A DNA stretch of 64,000 bases, from contig CAKMXJ010000001.1 in assembly GCA_928724745.1 (NCBI GenBank), positions 496,001-560,000 of the forward strand, read 5' to 3'. Below the pieces are notes generated by a model. That model was not told where the DNA came from, ran no database searches, and was given only the letters and a program-made list of their open reading frames with translations. The DNA comes from Anthracocystis setariae (Eukaryota; Basidiomycota; Ustilaginomycetes; Ustilaginales; Ustilaginaceae). This document shows positions 9,224-18,605 of the stretch, piece after piece (within the stretch, counting starts at the first letter, position 1; each line of letters begins with the position of its first letter). Both the position numbers and the translations under genes were made by a program.

Positions 9224-10235
9224 TCAACGGATGTTGCCAAAGAGGTTGAGCGTGGTTCGACGCAGCGGTGTTGCATCCTCTGAATCGTCTGCTTGGTCCT
9301 CAGCGCTTGCTTGTGTCTGCAACGAGAGCAATTGCGCCAGCGTCACATCCTGACCGGTGCCAATGGCTGCCAGTCCAGTCCTTGGCCTACCGACAACCTC
9401 ATTTTGAGAGAGACTCGCAATGGGCCCTCGCTTAAGCCCGTTCGACCCGCTTGCCGCACCCGCGCTCTGCTTGGGTCCAAACACGATCAACCGCCGAATG
9501 TGCGTGTCCTTACCATTGAGGTGGTTCGCCAAAATACACATCTGCAGCAACCAGACCCTAATACCGTCCCCGTCCCCTCCCTCTCCCTCCTCTTCCTCAT
9601 CGTCGTCAAGCGCTCCCTTTTCCTCACCAACCTCCGCATCGTCGCCATCGTCTGCCTCTTCATCCTCCTCATTCGTCACGGCATCCACACTGCCCATCGT
9701 CATACTGAAATGCTTCCATCCCTGCGGCGAATCGAAACTCCTCTGCCTCACCAGCGTCAGATCGTGGTAGTTGGTGCCGGCCTTGATGGCGATCTTGGTG
9801 GGAGTGTACGAGTCGTCCTGTTTGACATCGAGGTATACAGAGATGTGGGTTACGCACGTTCGACGCGCGAATTGGATGTTGATCAGATGAGGTTGGTTTC
9901 CATCCGATTGCCAAAGTTTGCTAAGGTCATGAGAGCGAAGTTCAGCGACTCCCGAGCCGGGTTTGTACGAGGAAAGCGTCCACGACGTGCCCGGCAGAGA
10001 ACCCACGTCGGTCTTAGTAGTGCGATCTAAGATGGTGGGGACAGCGCAGGGACGACGAGGGAAAGGATGAGAATGTCAGGAATGTCAACTCTAAGATCGA
10101 GATCGCGGCGAGGATGTCAGGATACCTACCATGGATATCGTACATGCGACGAGGTCGTTTGCGCGCGGTGATTGCGGATGCGATCGCAGAGTGAGGTGGA
10201 CCCCGACTCGAGCTGGCTCCCACCTCATGCTCCAT
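9224..10235 (-). CDS. APC10: Anaphase-promoting complex subunit Apc10/Doc1 (two exons)
   Basis: This is the processivity and substrate-receptor subunit of the APC/C ubiquitin ligase in mitosis. Exon 1 (10235-10130) encodes MEHEVGASSSRGPP through RRMYDIH. The donor GTAGGT (10129) and acceptor TTAG (ending 10027) lead into exon 2 (10026-9224), giving 302 residues. The DOC (galactose-binding-like) domain is clear: WTLSSYKPGSGV, LWQSDGNQPHLINIQF, THISVYLDVKQDDSYTP and later RRLIVFGPK. The C terminus ends LFGNIR, keeping the conserved Ile-Arg tail that docks on TPR subunits such as Cdc27. An Asp/Glu/Gly-rich stretch of about 38 residues (153-190) interrupts the DOC domain; yeast and human proteins lack such a long acidic insert as far as I know. 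Confidence 0.92.
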
Positions 10236-10639
10236 CTTGTCGATCGGAAGTGTTAAAGTAGATGCCGAACCAGAACCAAGCTCAGACTTGGCAGCAGCTG
10301 ACCCGCTTGCTGAAGTGAGCGTAGTGGAGCAACAGTATGAGTGTAATTGTGAGTGTTGGTGGAAACAAGACGGCCCGGTGGTTTGGAGATGCACGTCGAA
10401 CCGAACAAACACAAACCAACACTTTTTTGAGGAACCAACCGAATGCAAAGTCGCGCCAACGCGTAGAGTGGAGGAGATTATTTTTAAGCTCCTTTCACCA
10501 TCCAGGCAGAAACCACCATCACTTTTCTAGGGACCATTGACGCTAACATGCTACGCTATTCTTTTCACACGAGTGCTTGTCGTCTATCGCTGTAGTACTG
10601 ACATGGCAGAGCTCTATGTAATACATCTGTGGTGCACTT
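10236..10639. promoter_or_regulatory. APC10 upstream region and 3' flank of transporter gene
   Basis: Two minus-strand genes follow head to tail here. The 404 bases contain no supportable ORF or clear promoter element and serve as the 5' flank of APC10. Confidence 0.4.
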
Positions 10640-12385
10640 CTATTGAGCATCGTCTCCATCTGTCTCCTCATCCGATGCTGGCTTGGCATGTTCGTAGTTG
10701 GGCAACTCCTTGTCCTCGATAAAGGCACTACCAATCACCGTTCCCACACTTGCAACAGCAATCATAATAAAGACCCACCTCAATGCATACGCATAAGATG
10801 CCACCGCAGCCTCACGTAGCTCGTTCGGCAACTCAGCAACGAGCGAGCTCTTATGCCTGATGTCGGAAATGATCTTATCCGCATGCTCTCCTGTGATCCT
10901 CTTCCTTAACTGACTCTTGAGAATGGCTTGGAACAGCGTCCCTCCACCGGAGACACCCAGAATCTGACCAGTGTTGCGAGCCATGTATGACATGCTTGTC
11001 GCCACAGCAACATCGGAGCGCGGGACACAGTTGATCAGGGCGATCAGCGTGCACGTGAGCACACCGGCTGTGCCAAACCCGTGCGGCGCGATGGAAGCGT
11101 AGGCGAACCATTCCGGCACGGATTGGCCGTAGCTGGCGATGGCAATGATGGAGATGGTAATGATGATGGCGTTGACCAGGTTGTATGTGTAGTAGCGGCC
11201 CGAACGTTTCATGACGATGCCAGCGAGTACCGAGCCTACACTGAGAGCAATGCTGTTCGGGATCAAGTGAAGACCTGCGAGCGATGGCGACTCGAGCTTG
11301 ACTGCTTGAAAGAAAAGCGGGTAGTGGTAGAGCGTGCCGTATGTCACAACGGAGAGACAAAAGTTGGCAACCGCGACAGCGGCACCCGTGCGCTGCTTGA
11401 TGAGACGGAGCGGCAGAATAGGGTTGCGGGCAATCTTGGCTTCGGCGTAGAAGAAGAAAGTGAGACTGACAAGACCGATGACGAAGCCACCCCAGACGAC
11501 AGGATGGGAGATAGGCATGTCGTTGGCGCTCATCAGACTGAGAGCAATCAGCGTGCTAGATAGACCCAGGACGAGCGAGAATGCACCGACAAAGTCGATC
11601 CCCTTGAGCTTGTCCCAGTTGGACTGATGTGCAAGCGCGTTGGGCGTCTTGACATTGACAAAGATGTACGCGAGCACGTAGTCGGCAAGCAAGAACGGCA
11701 CTTGAATGAGGAAAGCTCTCCTCCAGCCCATCGTGTCATTCATCCATCCACCAATGGGACCACCCAGACCAGAGCCCAAACCAAAGACAATGTTGGTCAA
11801 GCCCTGAAGCAGACCGCGGTTCTTGAGGGGAACAATGTCCGAAAGGATGATGCTGGTATTGGTGGTGAGGCCTCCACCGCCCATACCGGCGAGTGCACGG
11901 GCAAAGATGAGCATGTTCATCGAGGATGCAATGCCGCATAGCAGGGTGCCCGCGGTGAAGAACGTGAGCGCAATATACATGCAATTCTTGCGACCTACGA
12001 TATCGGCAAGACGACCGTAGAGCGGAGTAAAGCAGGCTACCGAAAGGAGATAGGCAGAGCCAAGCCACTGCGCCTGCTCGGATGCATTGAAGGAGCTGCT
12101 GATCGACGAAATGAGCGTCGCCGTGACAGTGCCGTCCATGCTAGCAACAAACACAGGCACCCATACGGCTGTGAGGATAGGCACAAGCGTGCTCAACGGC
12201 GGCATGAGCTTGACATGTCCTTCCTGGTCCGTCTCATCCTGTGACGAGGTCAAAGAGGTTGAGCCGTTGCCGTTTCCATTGGAGTGTTGTCGACCGTTAT
12301 GGTCCGATGTTGAGCGGTAGTTAGAGTGCTGTTGGGATGTGAGCAGAGAAGACGTCTCGTCGACGTCACTTGGCCGTGATGCCAT
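10640..12385 (-). CDS. MFS transporter, Vba/Fnx-type vacuolar amino acid or drug:H+ antiporter
   Basis: A 581-residue major facilitator of the DHA2-like branch, with an estimated 14 membrane spans from about residue 75 onwards. Signature blocks are SMDGTVTATLI (motif C-like region of TM1), the TM2-3 loop GRLADIVGRKN, ALAGMGGGGL, GLGSGLGGPIGGWM and WRRAFLIQVPF. The hydrophilic N terminus carries DETSSLL, which fits an acidic dileucine vacuolar sorting signal (ExxxLL), supporting a vacuolar location like yeast Vba and fission yeast Fnx proteins. The substrate cannot be deduced; basic amino acids are the family precedent. The ATG at 12385 (MASRPSDVDE) is preferred because the open frame upstream begins with a non-ATG codon. 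The tail is acidic (DEETDGDDAQ). Confidence 0.9.
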   Translation of the reverse strand: MASRPSDVDETSSLLTSQQHSNYRSTSDHNGRQHSNGNGNGSTSLTSSQDETDQEGHVKLMPPLSTLVPILTAVWVPVFVASMDGTVTATLISSISSSFNASEQAQWLGSAYLLSVACFTPLYGRLADIVGRKNCMYIALTFFTAGTLLCGIASSMNMLIFARALAGMGGGGLTTNTSIILSDIVPLKNRGLLQGLTNIVFGLGSGLGGPIGGWMNDTMGWRRAFLIQVPFLLADYVLAYIFVNVKTPNALAHQSNWDKLKGIDFVGAFSLVLGLSSTLIALSLMSANDMPISHPVVWGGFVIGLVSLTFFFYAEAKIARNPILPLRLIKQRTGAAVAVANFCLSVVTYGTLYHYPLFFQAVKLESPSLAGLHLIPNSIALSVGSVLAGIVMKRSGRYYTYNLVNAIIITISIIAIASYGQSVPEWFAYASIAPHGFGTAGVLTCTLIALINCVPRSDVAVATSMSYMARNTGQILGVSGGGTLFQAILKSQLRKRITGEHADKIISDIRHKSSLVAELPNELREAAVASYAYALRWVFIMIAVASVGTVIGSAFIEDKELPNYEHAKPASDEETDGDDAQ

Positions 12386-12949
12386 GCTGGAGGGTATAAA
12401 CACCGGACCTCGGGCTGAGGCAACGATGGTAGATTGACCAGAAGGAGAGATTTGAGATGAGGCAAGGGCGAACCAGTGGTGGGGACCCTGGCGTGATAGG
12501 GTGAGCGGTCCCACTTTTCTCCGAAACAACGGCTACATATCGTATTATACCTGTATAGGCCTGTGTGTGCGGATCTGCCTGGCATTTAACCGGGATTGTA
12601 CCGGCGAATAATCCGCCAACATTCCGCCTTCCGCCTTCCGCCCTTGGCCCAAATAAAATCCGATTGTTACGCCTGCGGATAATACATGCTCTGAAAAATC
12701 GTTACATCCTCCGTTTTCCGACGATTTTTTTTTTTTTTGTCTTCTTGGACTTTTTGAAGTTGGCTGCGAAACAAACCCAAAAAAAAAAAGTTTCGCTTTT
12801 TTACAGAGTACCTTTTTTGACGCTTCTCGGCGTTGAATTTGAGCAGCTGTGCAACCTTGAACTAGACCCTTCTTCCTTTCGCTACTCTTTCTACTTGTTG
12901 CCACTGGTCATTCACACCTTCACCTCTTGAAGACCGGATCAGATCCAAA
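12386..12949. promoter_or_regulatory. Divergent promoter region between MFS gene and RRP5
   Basis: A 564-base interval with a T14 run at 12725-12738 and an A run at 12778-12789, about 160-225 bases before the RRP5 start. Pyrimidine-rich sequence precedes the RRP5 ATG. A nucleosome-depleted bidirectional promoter is inferred. Confidence 0.45.
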
Positions 12950-15900
12950 ATGCCCGGCATCAAGCGTTCAAGGCCATCAGAGGATGTTGCTGCCTCTTCC
13001 GCAGCCAGCTCCTCCAAATCTTCACAAAGTAAGAAGACCAAGAGCGCACCCAGCTCTGTCCCATCTACCTCGCTTCTTTCCGCTCAGGAAGTCGATTTCC
13101 CTCGTGGTGGAAGCTCTGGACTCACCCCGCTCGAGTTCAGAGAGGCAAAGCGCGAGGCCCGATCCGAGTCTGCTGCCAACGAGCTCCTCTTCAAAGATGC
13201 CAAGGACGAACAGGCCGAAGCTAGGCGCAACAAGATGAAACAAAAGTTCAATAGGGACAAGCGCAACGACACAAAAAAGAAGCGTTACACCACCACCACT
13301 TCAGCTGCCACAACACCAGCCCAAGAGAAGGATAGCATCCGTATCGAACACATCAACTACAAACGTCTGGTCCCTGGCTCGAGATTACTCTGCTCCGTGC
13401 TGGCCATCCACCCTCTCGCTCTCGTCGTCTCGTTGCCCAACCAGATGCTCGGCCACATTCCCGTCACACAAATCAGCCCTCAGTTCACAGTTCGCCTTCA
13501 AGCTGCTGCCGATGCAGCGGCTGCCGATACCGATGACGACGAGAGTATGCACCAAGACAGCGAAAGCGAAGACGATGACGATGACGACCAGGACGCCAAT
13601 GGCGCTTCCAACAACAAATCCAAGAAGGATGCAAACAAGGTCCCTGAGCTGCGTGAGCTCTTCCACGTCGGACAGTGGCTCATCGCCAGCGTTGTTCAGG
13701 TGCGCGGTGCTGATGTAGCCAAGGGTCGTCCTACACGTGAGGGCGGTGAATACGAAAAGGAATCTCGCCGCGTTGAGCTTTCCCTCGCCCCTCACCTTGT
13801 CAATGCCGGTGTCTCTGTTTCAGACCTCGATGCCGGTGCCACCCTGTCGGCAACCGTCTCCAGCGTCGAGGATCATGGTTACATGCTCGACTCGGGCATC
13901 AATGAGCTTCGCGGTTTCGTCGCTTTCAGCGAGGCCGCCAAGCTGCCTTCCAGCTTCAATGCGGGCAAGAATGGCAAGTCTCTCCAAGTTGGAAATGTCG
14001 TCTTTGCCAAGATCACCAAGATTCCAGAGAACAAGCGCAGCTTCGAGGCCACTCTCGACCCCAAAGCCGTTTCCACCAGCCCCATCAAGCACGCTCCAGG
14101 TATCACCGCCATCCTTCCCGGAACGCTCACCAAGGTGCTCATCACTGCTGCCCTTCCTACCGGTCTCAACGTCAAGCTTTTCGGCATGTTCGACGCTACC
14201 ATCGATCGATTCCACCTTCCACAATTGCCCAAAGGCAAGGACATCCCCGATGTATACAAGGAGGGCTCCAAGCACGTCGCTCGTGTTCTGTGGGACCTCT
14301 TGAGCCCTCCATCCACTGCGCTCCAGGGTGAAAACCCCGAGCACGAGCGCAAGTTTGGCCTCTCGCTCGCTCCTCAGGTGCTCTCCCTCGAAGCTCCCCT
14401 TGCTCAAGACCAGCAGCTGCTCCAGCATGCGTATCCCATCGGTGCCGCGCTCAAGATCACAGTCGCGCAGACCGTCAACGACTGGGGTCTGATTGTTTCT
14501 GTTCACGCGACCGACCTTCGCGGATTCGTCCATATCTCGCAAGTCTCGGACGATCACGTTGTCGCTCTGCCACCCTCTTCCGGTCCGTTTGCCAAGGGCA
14601 CCGAGCACAAAGCTCGAGTGGTCGGCCACTCTCCTACTGACCGCACGCTCCAACTCTCGCTCAAGCAATCCGTGCTCGACCGTAAATTCATGCGCGTCTC
14701 CGAAGTCGAAGTCGGCGAGGTCGTCAACGCCAGCATCGTCAAGCTGGGCCTTCCCAATGCCATTTTCCTCCAGCTCAATGGCCATGTCGATGGTGTCGTC
14801 TTCGCCAACCACTTTGCCGACGTCAAGCTTACAAAGCCCGAGCAGCGCTTCAAGCCTGGACTCCAGGTCAAAGCCAGAGTCATGGACGTCGATCCGAACC
14901 GCAACAGGATCGTGTTGACTTGCAAGAAGTCGCTGGTCAAATCGGACCTGCCCATCGTGGCCTCGATGCAGGATGCTCGTGTCGGTGTGGTGACCAACGC
15001 TACCATCTTCCGCGTCCAGACTAACTCGGTCATCGTCAGTCTCTTCGGTGGGCTCAAGGCGCTCATTCCTGGTCGAGAGGTTGCCGAGGATGACTTTAAC
15101 GACGTCAAGGCCAACTACCCCGAGGGTAAGGTTGTCAAGATGCGCATCACTGAGGTCGACTACGAGAACGAGAGGATCGTCGGCAGCATGAAGCAGGCTT
15201 CGCCCGAGTTCTTGGCTAAGCTCAACGTGGATGCTGTCGAGGTGGGCGAGAAGGTGACGGGTAAGGTAGCTGCGGTGCACAAAGAAGTGGTTGTATTGAC
15301 GCTTGTGCCTTCGGGCGTGCGTGCGCTGCTGTCGCTTTCTGTGCTCGCTACTATGAGGGGAACGACGTCGGAGGAGCTGCAGGACACCCTTGAGGAGGAC
15401 CAGGAGATCGAGGATCTCGTCGTCTCGGTCAAAAACCCCAACAAGGGTCTCGTGATTGTGGCTGACAAGGTGCGCGCAAGCAAGAGCGATGCCAATGGCG
15501 GCGCCGTCACATCCGCCCAGGTCAAGGCAGGTAACGTTGTACAGGGCCGTGTCCTTCAAAAGAGCGACAAGCACCTCGACTGCACGGTTGCTCTTGGCAC
15601 TGCGACTCGAGCCACCCTCGCCATCACTGATGTGGCCGATGACTTCACCACCAACACTCTCCCTTCGCCCGGCCAGACACTCGCCTGCTACGTCGTCTCG
15701 CTCAAGCCCAACGGCAAGAGCGCCGTCATCTCGACGCGACCTTCGCGTGTCTCTCCGTCCGACACGACCACCATCGTCGACCCCGAGATCACCACCATCG
15801 CCGACCTCACCAAGGGTCAAAAGGTGCGCGGCTTTGTCAAGGCCATCACCAACGTGGGACTGTTTGTCACTGTCGGTCGTAAGCTCGATGCGCGCGTCCA

Positions 15901-17665
15901 AGTGCGCGAGCTGTTCGACGAGTTCGTGCGTGACTGGAAGACGCGGTTCACCGTCGGCCAGGTGGTGGAAGGTACCATCATGGATCTGAACGCCAACCGG
16001 AATGAGATCGAGATGTCGCTCAAGTCGACGCCTGGCTCGATCAAGCCACGTGCTGAGTTGCAGGGCGAGCGTGCCGCTACGGCCGAGAGCAAGCGACCCA
16101 GGAGGTACTCCGATTTCAAGGTGGGCGATAAGGTCAAGGGCTTCATCAAGAACATCATCGAGTTTGGTGTGTTTGTCCAGATCCAAGGTACCAACGTTTC
16201 GGGTCTGGCTCACATGAACGAGCTGAGCGATGGAAAGGCGGATGAGGCGCTCAAGGCGTTCAGGGTGGGCGACAAGGTTCGCGCGATCGTGCTGAGGAAG
16301 AACGAGGAGAAGAAGAGGATCAGCTTCGGATTGAAGCCGAGCTACTTTGATGTCGCCGACTTTGAGGACAGCAGTGATGAGGAGGAGGAAGAAGAAGAAG
16401 AAGAAGAAGAAGAAGAAGAAGACGAAGATGAGGACGAAGAGATGGATGATGTCGATGGCACCCAGGAAGATGATGACGATGATGAGGAGGAGGAGGACTC
16501 CGACAAGGACAGCGATGATGAGGGCGATTTTGTCGAGATGGACGAAGATGATTCCGATTCCGAAACCGAGGCAACCACTTCGAAGCCCAAGAAGTCGTCG
16601 GTGCCATCTCTTGCTCTCTCCGGCGGCTTCTCCTGGTCTGCCGGCGCTAACGACGACGTTGAGACGGACAACGCGCTTTCGTCCGACTCTGAGTCGGACT
16701 CCGACTCGGACAGCGATTCGGTTGCCCGCAAGGCCGCACAGAAGAAGGAGAAAGCCAAGTCGAAAAAGAACCGCAAATCAAACCTCGAGGAAGACCTTAC
16801 GGCGGATCTTGCGAGCAAAGCGCCCGAATCCGCCACCGACTTTGAACGTCTCCTTCTGGGTTCGCCCAACTCGTCGTTCCTGTGGATCCAGTTCATGTCA
16901 TTTGCGCTGCAGCTGTCGGATGTGGACAAGGCTCGAGAGATCGCGCGCCGTGCGCTCAAGGTGATCAACTACCGCGAAGAGCAAGAACGCATGAATGTGT
17001 GGATTGCGCTGCTCAACCTGGAAAACACGTATGGAACCGAGGAGACGCTCGACGCGACGTTCAAGGAGGCGGTGCAGGCCAACGATGGGTTCACCATGTA
17101 TCTCAAGATGGTCAACATCCTGGAATCCTCTGGGAAGGTGGAGGTGGCCGAGGAGCTGTTTGGCAAGGCCAAGACGAAGTATTCGACGACGGCTGAGTTC
17201 TGGATTGAATATGCTCGGTTTTATTTGCGTACTTCGCAGCCGGATGCTTCTCGTGCGTTGTTGCCGCGCGCCATGCAGGCTCTGCCCAAGAGGGAGCACA
17301 CGCACACGATCACGGCGTTCGGCATCAACGAGTTCAAGCTCGGCGACGCTGAACGAGGCAGGACGATCTTCGAAGGGCTCGTGGATAGTTATCCGAAGAG
17401 GCTCGATTTGTGGTGGCAGTATATCGACCAGGAGTCAAGACTGGAGGAGAACCAGGCGAGGGTCAGGGGTCTGTTCGAGAGGACGATGACGTTGAAGCTG
17501 ACGGCTAAGAAGGGTAAGAGTTTGCTCAAGAAGTGGTTGGAGTATGAGAAGAAGACTGGAGATCACAAGAGTCAGCAGAAGGTGCTCAAGAGGGCCAAGG
17601 AGTTTGTCGAAGAGATTAGCAGGAAGAATGAGCAGGAGGGGAGCGATGATGAAGATGACGAGTAA
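12950..17665 (+). CDS. RRP5: rRNA biogenesis protein Rrp5 (S1 repeats plus HAT repeats)
   Basis: A 1571-residue nucleolar factor needed for cleavages of the pre-rRNA that yield both 18S and 5.8S rRNA. The N terminus is basic with lysine clusters. About residues 130-1130 contain a long series of S1 RNA-binding repeats (for example KVKGFIKNIIEFGVFVQIQG, and GFVKAITNVGLFVTVGRKLD before it); yeast Rrp5 has twelve. A strongly acidic low-complexity stretch (about 1140-1210) and a Ser/Asp/Lys-rich linker follow. The last 300 residues are TPR-like HAT repeats beginning ATDFERLLLGSPNSSFLWIQ and ending in an acidic tail. It is a single exon, starting at 12950 (MPGIKRSRPSED). The length is close to yeast Rrp5 (1729). 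A 797-codon antisense frame across it is a shadow. Confidence 0.97.
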   Translation: MPGIKRSRPSEDVAASSAASSSKSSQSKKTKSAPSSVPSTSLLSAQEVDFPRGGSSGLTPLEFREAKREARSESAANELLFKDAKDEQAEARRNKMKQKFNRDKRNDTKKKRYTTTTSAATTPAQEKDSIRIEHINYKRLVPGSRLLCSVLAIHPLALVVSLPNQMLGHIPVTQISPQFTVRLQAAADAAAADTDDDESMHQDSESEDDDDDDQDANGASNNKSKKDANKVPELRELFHVGQWLIASVVQVRGADVAKGRPTREGGEYEKESRRVELSLAPHLVNAGVSVSDLDAGATLSATVSSVEDHGYMLDSGINELRGFVAFSEAAKLPSSFNAGKNGKSLQVGNVVFAKITKIPENKRSFEATLDPKAVSTSPIKHAPGITAILPGTLTKVLITAALPTGLNVKLFGMFDATIDRFHLPQLPKGKDIPDVYKEGSKHVARVLWDLLSPPSTALQGENPEHERKFGLSLAPQVLSLEAPLAQDQQLLQHAYPIGAALKITVAQTVNDWGLIVSVHATDLRGFVHISQVSDDHVVALPPSSGPFAKGTEHKARVVGHSPTDRTLQLSLKQSVLDRKFMRVSEVEVGEVVNASIVKLGLPNAIFLQLNGHVDGVVFANHFADVKLTKPEQRFKPGLQVKARVMDVDPNRNRIVLTCKKSLVKSDLPIVASMQDARVGVVTNATIFRVQTNSVIVSLFGGLKALIPGREVAEDDFNDVKANYPEGKVVKMRITEVDYENERIVGSMKQASPEFLAKLNVDAVEVGEKVTGKVAAVHKEVVVLTLVPSGVRALLSLSVLATMRGTTSEELQDTLEEDQEIEDLVVSVKNPNKGLVIVADKVRASKSDANGGAVTSAQVKAGNVVQGRVLQKSDKHLDCTVALGTATRATLAITDVADDFTTNTLPSPGQTLACYVVSLKPNGKSAVISTRPSRVSPSDTTTIVDPEITTIADLTKGQKVRGFVKAITNVGLFVTVGRKLDARVQVRELFDEFVRDWKTRFTVGQVVEGTIMDLNANRNEIEMSLKSTPGSIKPRAELQGERAATAESKRPRRYSDFKVGDKVKGFIKNIIEFGVFVQIQGTNVSGLAHMNELSDGKADEALKAFRVGDKVRAIVLRKNEEKKRISFGLKPSYFDVADFEDSSDEEEEEEEEEEEEEEDEDEDEEMDDVDGTQEDDDDDEEEEDSDKDSDDEGDFVEMDEDDSDSETEATTSKPKKSSVPSLALSGGFSWSAGANDDVETDNALSSDSESDSDSDSDSVARKAAQKKEKAKSKKNRKSNLEEDLTADLASKAPESATDFERLLLGSPNSSFLWIQFMSFALQLSDVDKAREIARRALKVINYREEQERMNVWIALLNLENTYGTEETLDATFKEAVQANDGFTMYLKMVNILESSGKVEVAEELFGKAKTKYSTTAEFWIEYARFYLRTSQPDASRALLPRAMQALPKREHTHTITAFGINEFKLGDAERGRTIFEGLVDSYPKRLDLWWQYIDQESRLEENQARVRGLFERTMTLKLTAKKGKSLLKKWLEYEKKTGDHKSQQKVLKRAKEFVEEISRKNEQEGSDDEDDE
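16379..16440. repeat. (GAA/GAG)n coding microsatellite in RRP5
   Basis: A purine-only run of GAG and GAA codons encodes a poly-Glu stretch of more than a dozen residues in the acidic linker between S1 and HAT regions. It is a likely site of length polymorphism. Confidence 0.8.
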
Positions 17666-18040
17666 GGGAGCAGATCGTAGTAGCGAGGTGGGTATGTTTT
17701 TTGGTTTTGAATGATATGTTCAGTCTCAAAGTGTTTCGCCTGTTTGCTGCTTCTGAGTGGTCGCCCTTTTGTTTGAGTCGCTGAAAGATGCATCAGGGAT
17801 TCGCATGTGTTGAAGATGGATATGAGAAAGCACAGACTGAGCATGGTAGCTTGGCCAAGGATGCAACAAGAGCTTTTGATTCTGGGTGGAAAGTGATGTT
17901 GTTACGGACACACGATTTTATCAGCGATCAACACTTGTTCAGCTACCATCGAGAGAAGGTGTGTATCCTTTTATCAAGGAACTTGGGCCTGTGGTAAATC
18001 GTCTTGAAAACCTTGAGCTTGAGCGCAGGCTTGTCGCCTT
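17666..18040. other. Intergenic region between convergent RRP5 and TOM5
   Basis: 375 bases of 3' flanking sequence. Nothing coding is supported. Confidence 0.55.
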
Positions 18041-18339
18041 TCATGCAATGTGGCGACCGAGCAGCTCGTTGACGTAGTACAGAACGACCGGGGCTATCAT
18101 TGCGTAACAGCAATTTTAAAGACATGAGGTATATGTCAGCTCATGGTCTCGCTTCGCTCTCATCTGAAATGCCTCTCTTCTAGGGAGAAAGAAGATAACA
18201 AGAGTGTCCTTGGGGAGCAAAACTTACCAGACCACAAGCCGGCAGCGTAGACAGCGAATGACCTCAACGTGTTCCTTGCAGCCACACGGGCTTCGGCAGC
18301 TTCCTGAGGAGTGGGTTGATGTGGTGCGCCTCCGAACAT
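18041..18339 (-). CDS. TOM5: Small TOM-complex subunit Tom5 (two exons, 54 residues)
   Basis: This is a tail-anchored subunit of the mitochondrial outer-membrane translocase. Exon 1 (18339-18228) encodes MFGGAPHQPTPQEAAEARVA and continues to GLWS. A GTAAGT donor (18227) and an ATAG acceptor (ending 18094) join exon 2 (18093-18041), which adds APVVLYYVNELLGRHIA and a stop. The MFGG start, an acidic/Ala-rich helix, and a C-terminal membrane helix with a proline (SAPVVLYYV) match the fungal Tom5 pattern. Neither exon is long enough to show up as a sizeable ORF. The call rests on splice signals, preserved frame and overall resemblance. TRM44 lies divergently upstream (266 bases). Confidence 0.85.
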
Positions 18340-18605
18340 TTTGCGTAGTGTTGATTTGAGCTGGGATCAATAGTATCAACGTTGGACGAGGAGAGCATAG
18401 GCAGCTTCGCGATGACGATGTCAAGTGGAGTGAGTGAGTGAGTGAGTGAGTGGAGTGGAGAAGAACAAAATATTTTTGAGTGCAGTCCATCGGGTGGATC
18501 GGGAAAAATAGTCAAGATTTTAAGGGTCCAAACCAAATTAATTGGCCGAACCGGACGTTTCTTCTCTTCTCAAACTACCATAACAGACCAGCACGGCAAG
18601 CAAGC
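18340..18605. promoter_or_regulatory. Divergent promoter between TOM5 and TRM44 with (GAGT)n repeat
   Basis: This short shared upstream region includes a GTGA/GAGT tetranucleotide repeat at about 18428-18452. No TATA box is obvious. Confidence 0.45.
18428..18452. repeat. (GAGT)n tetranucleotide microsatellite
   Basis: About six consecutive GTGA units are visible in the TOM5/TRM44 divergent promoter. Confidence 0.8.

Noticed and set aside
13820..16213. 797-codon open frame antisense to RRP5
   Set aside because: Long antisense frames arise from the strong GC-rich third-position codon bias of RRP5; no domain or promoter supports it.
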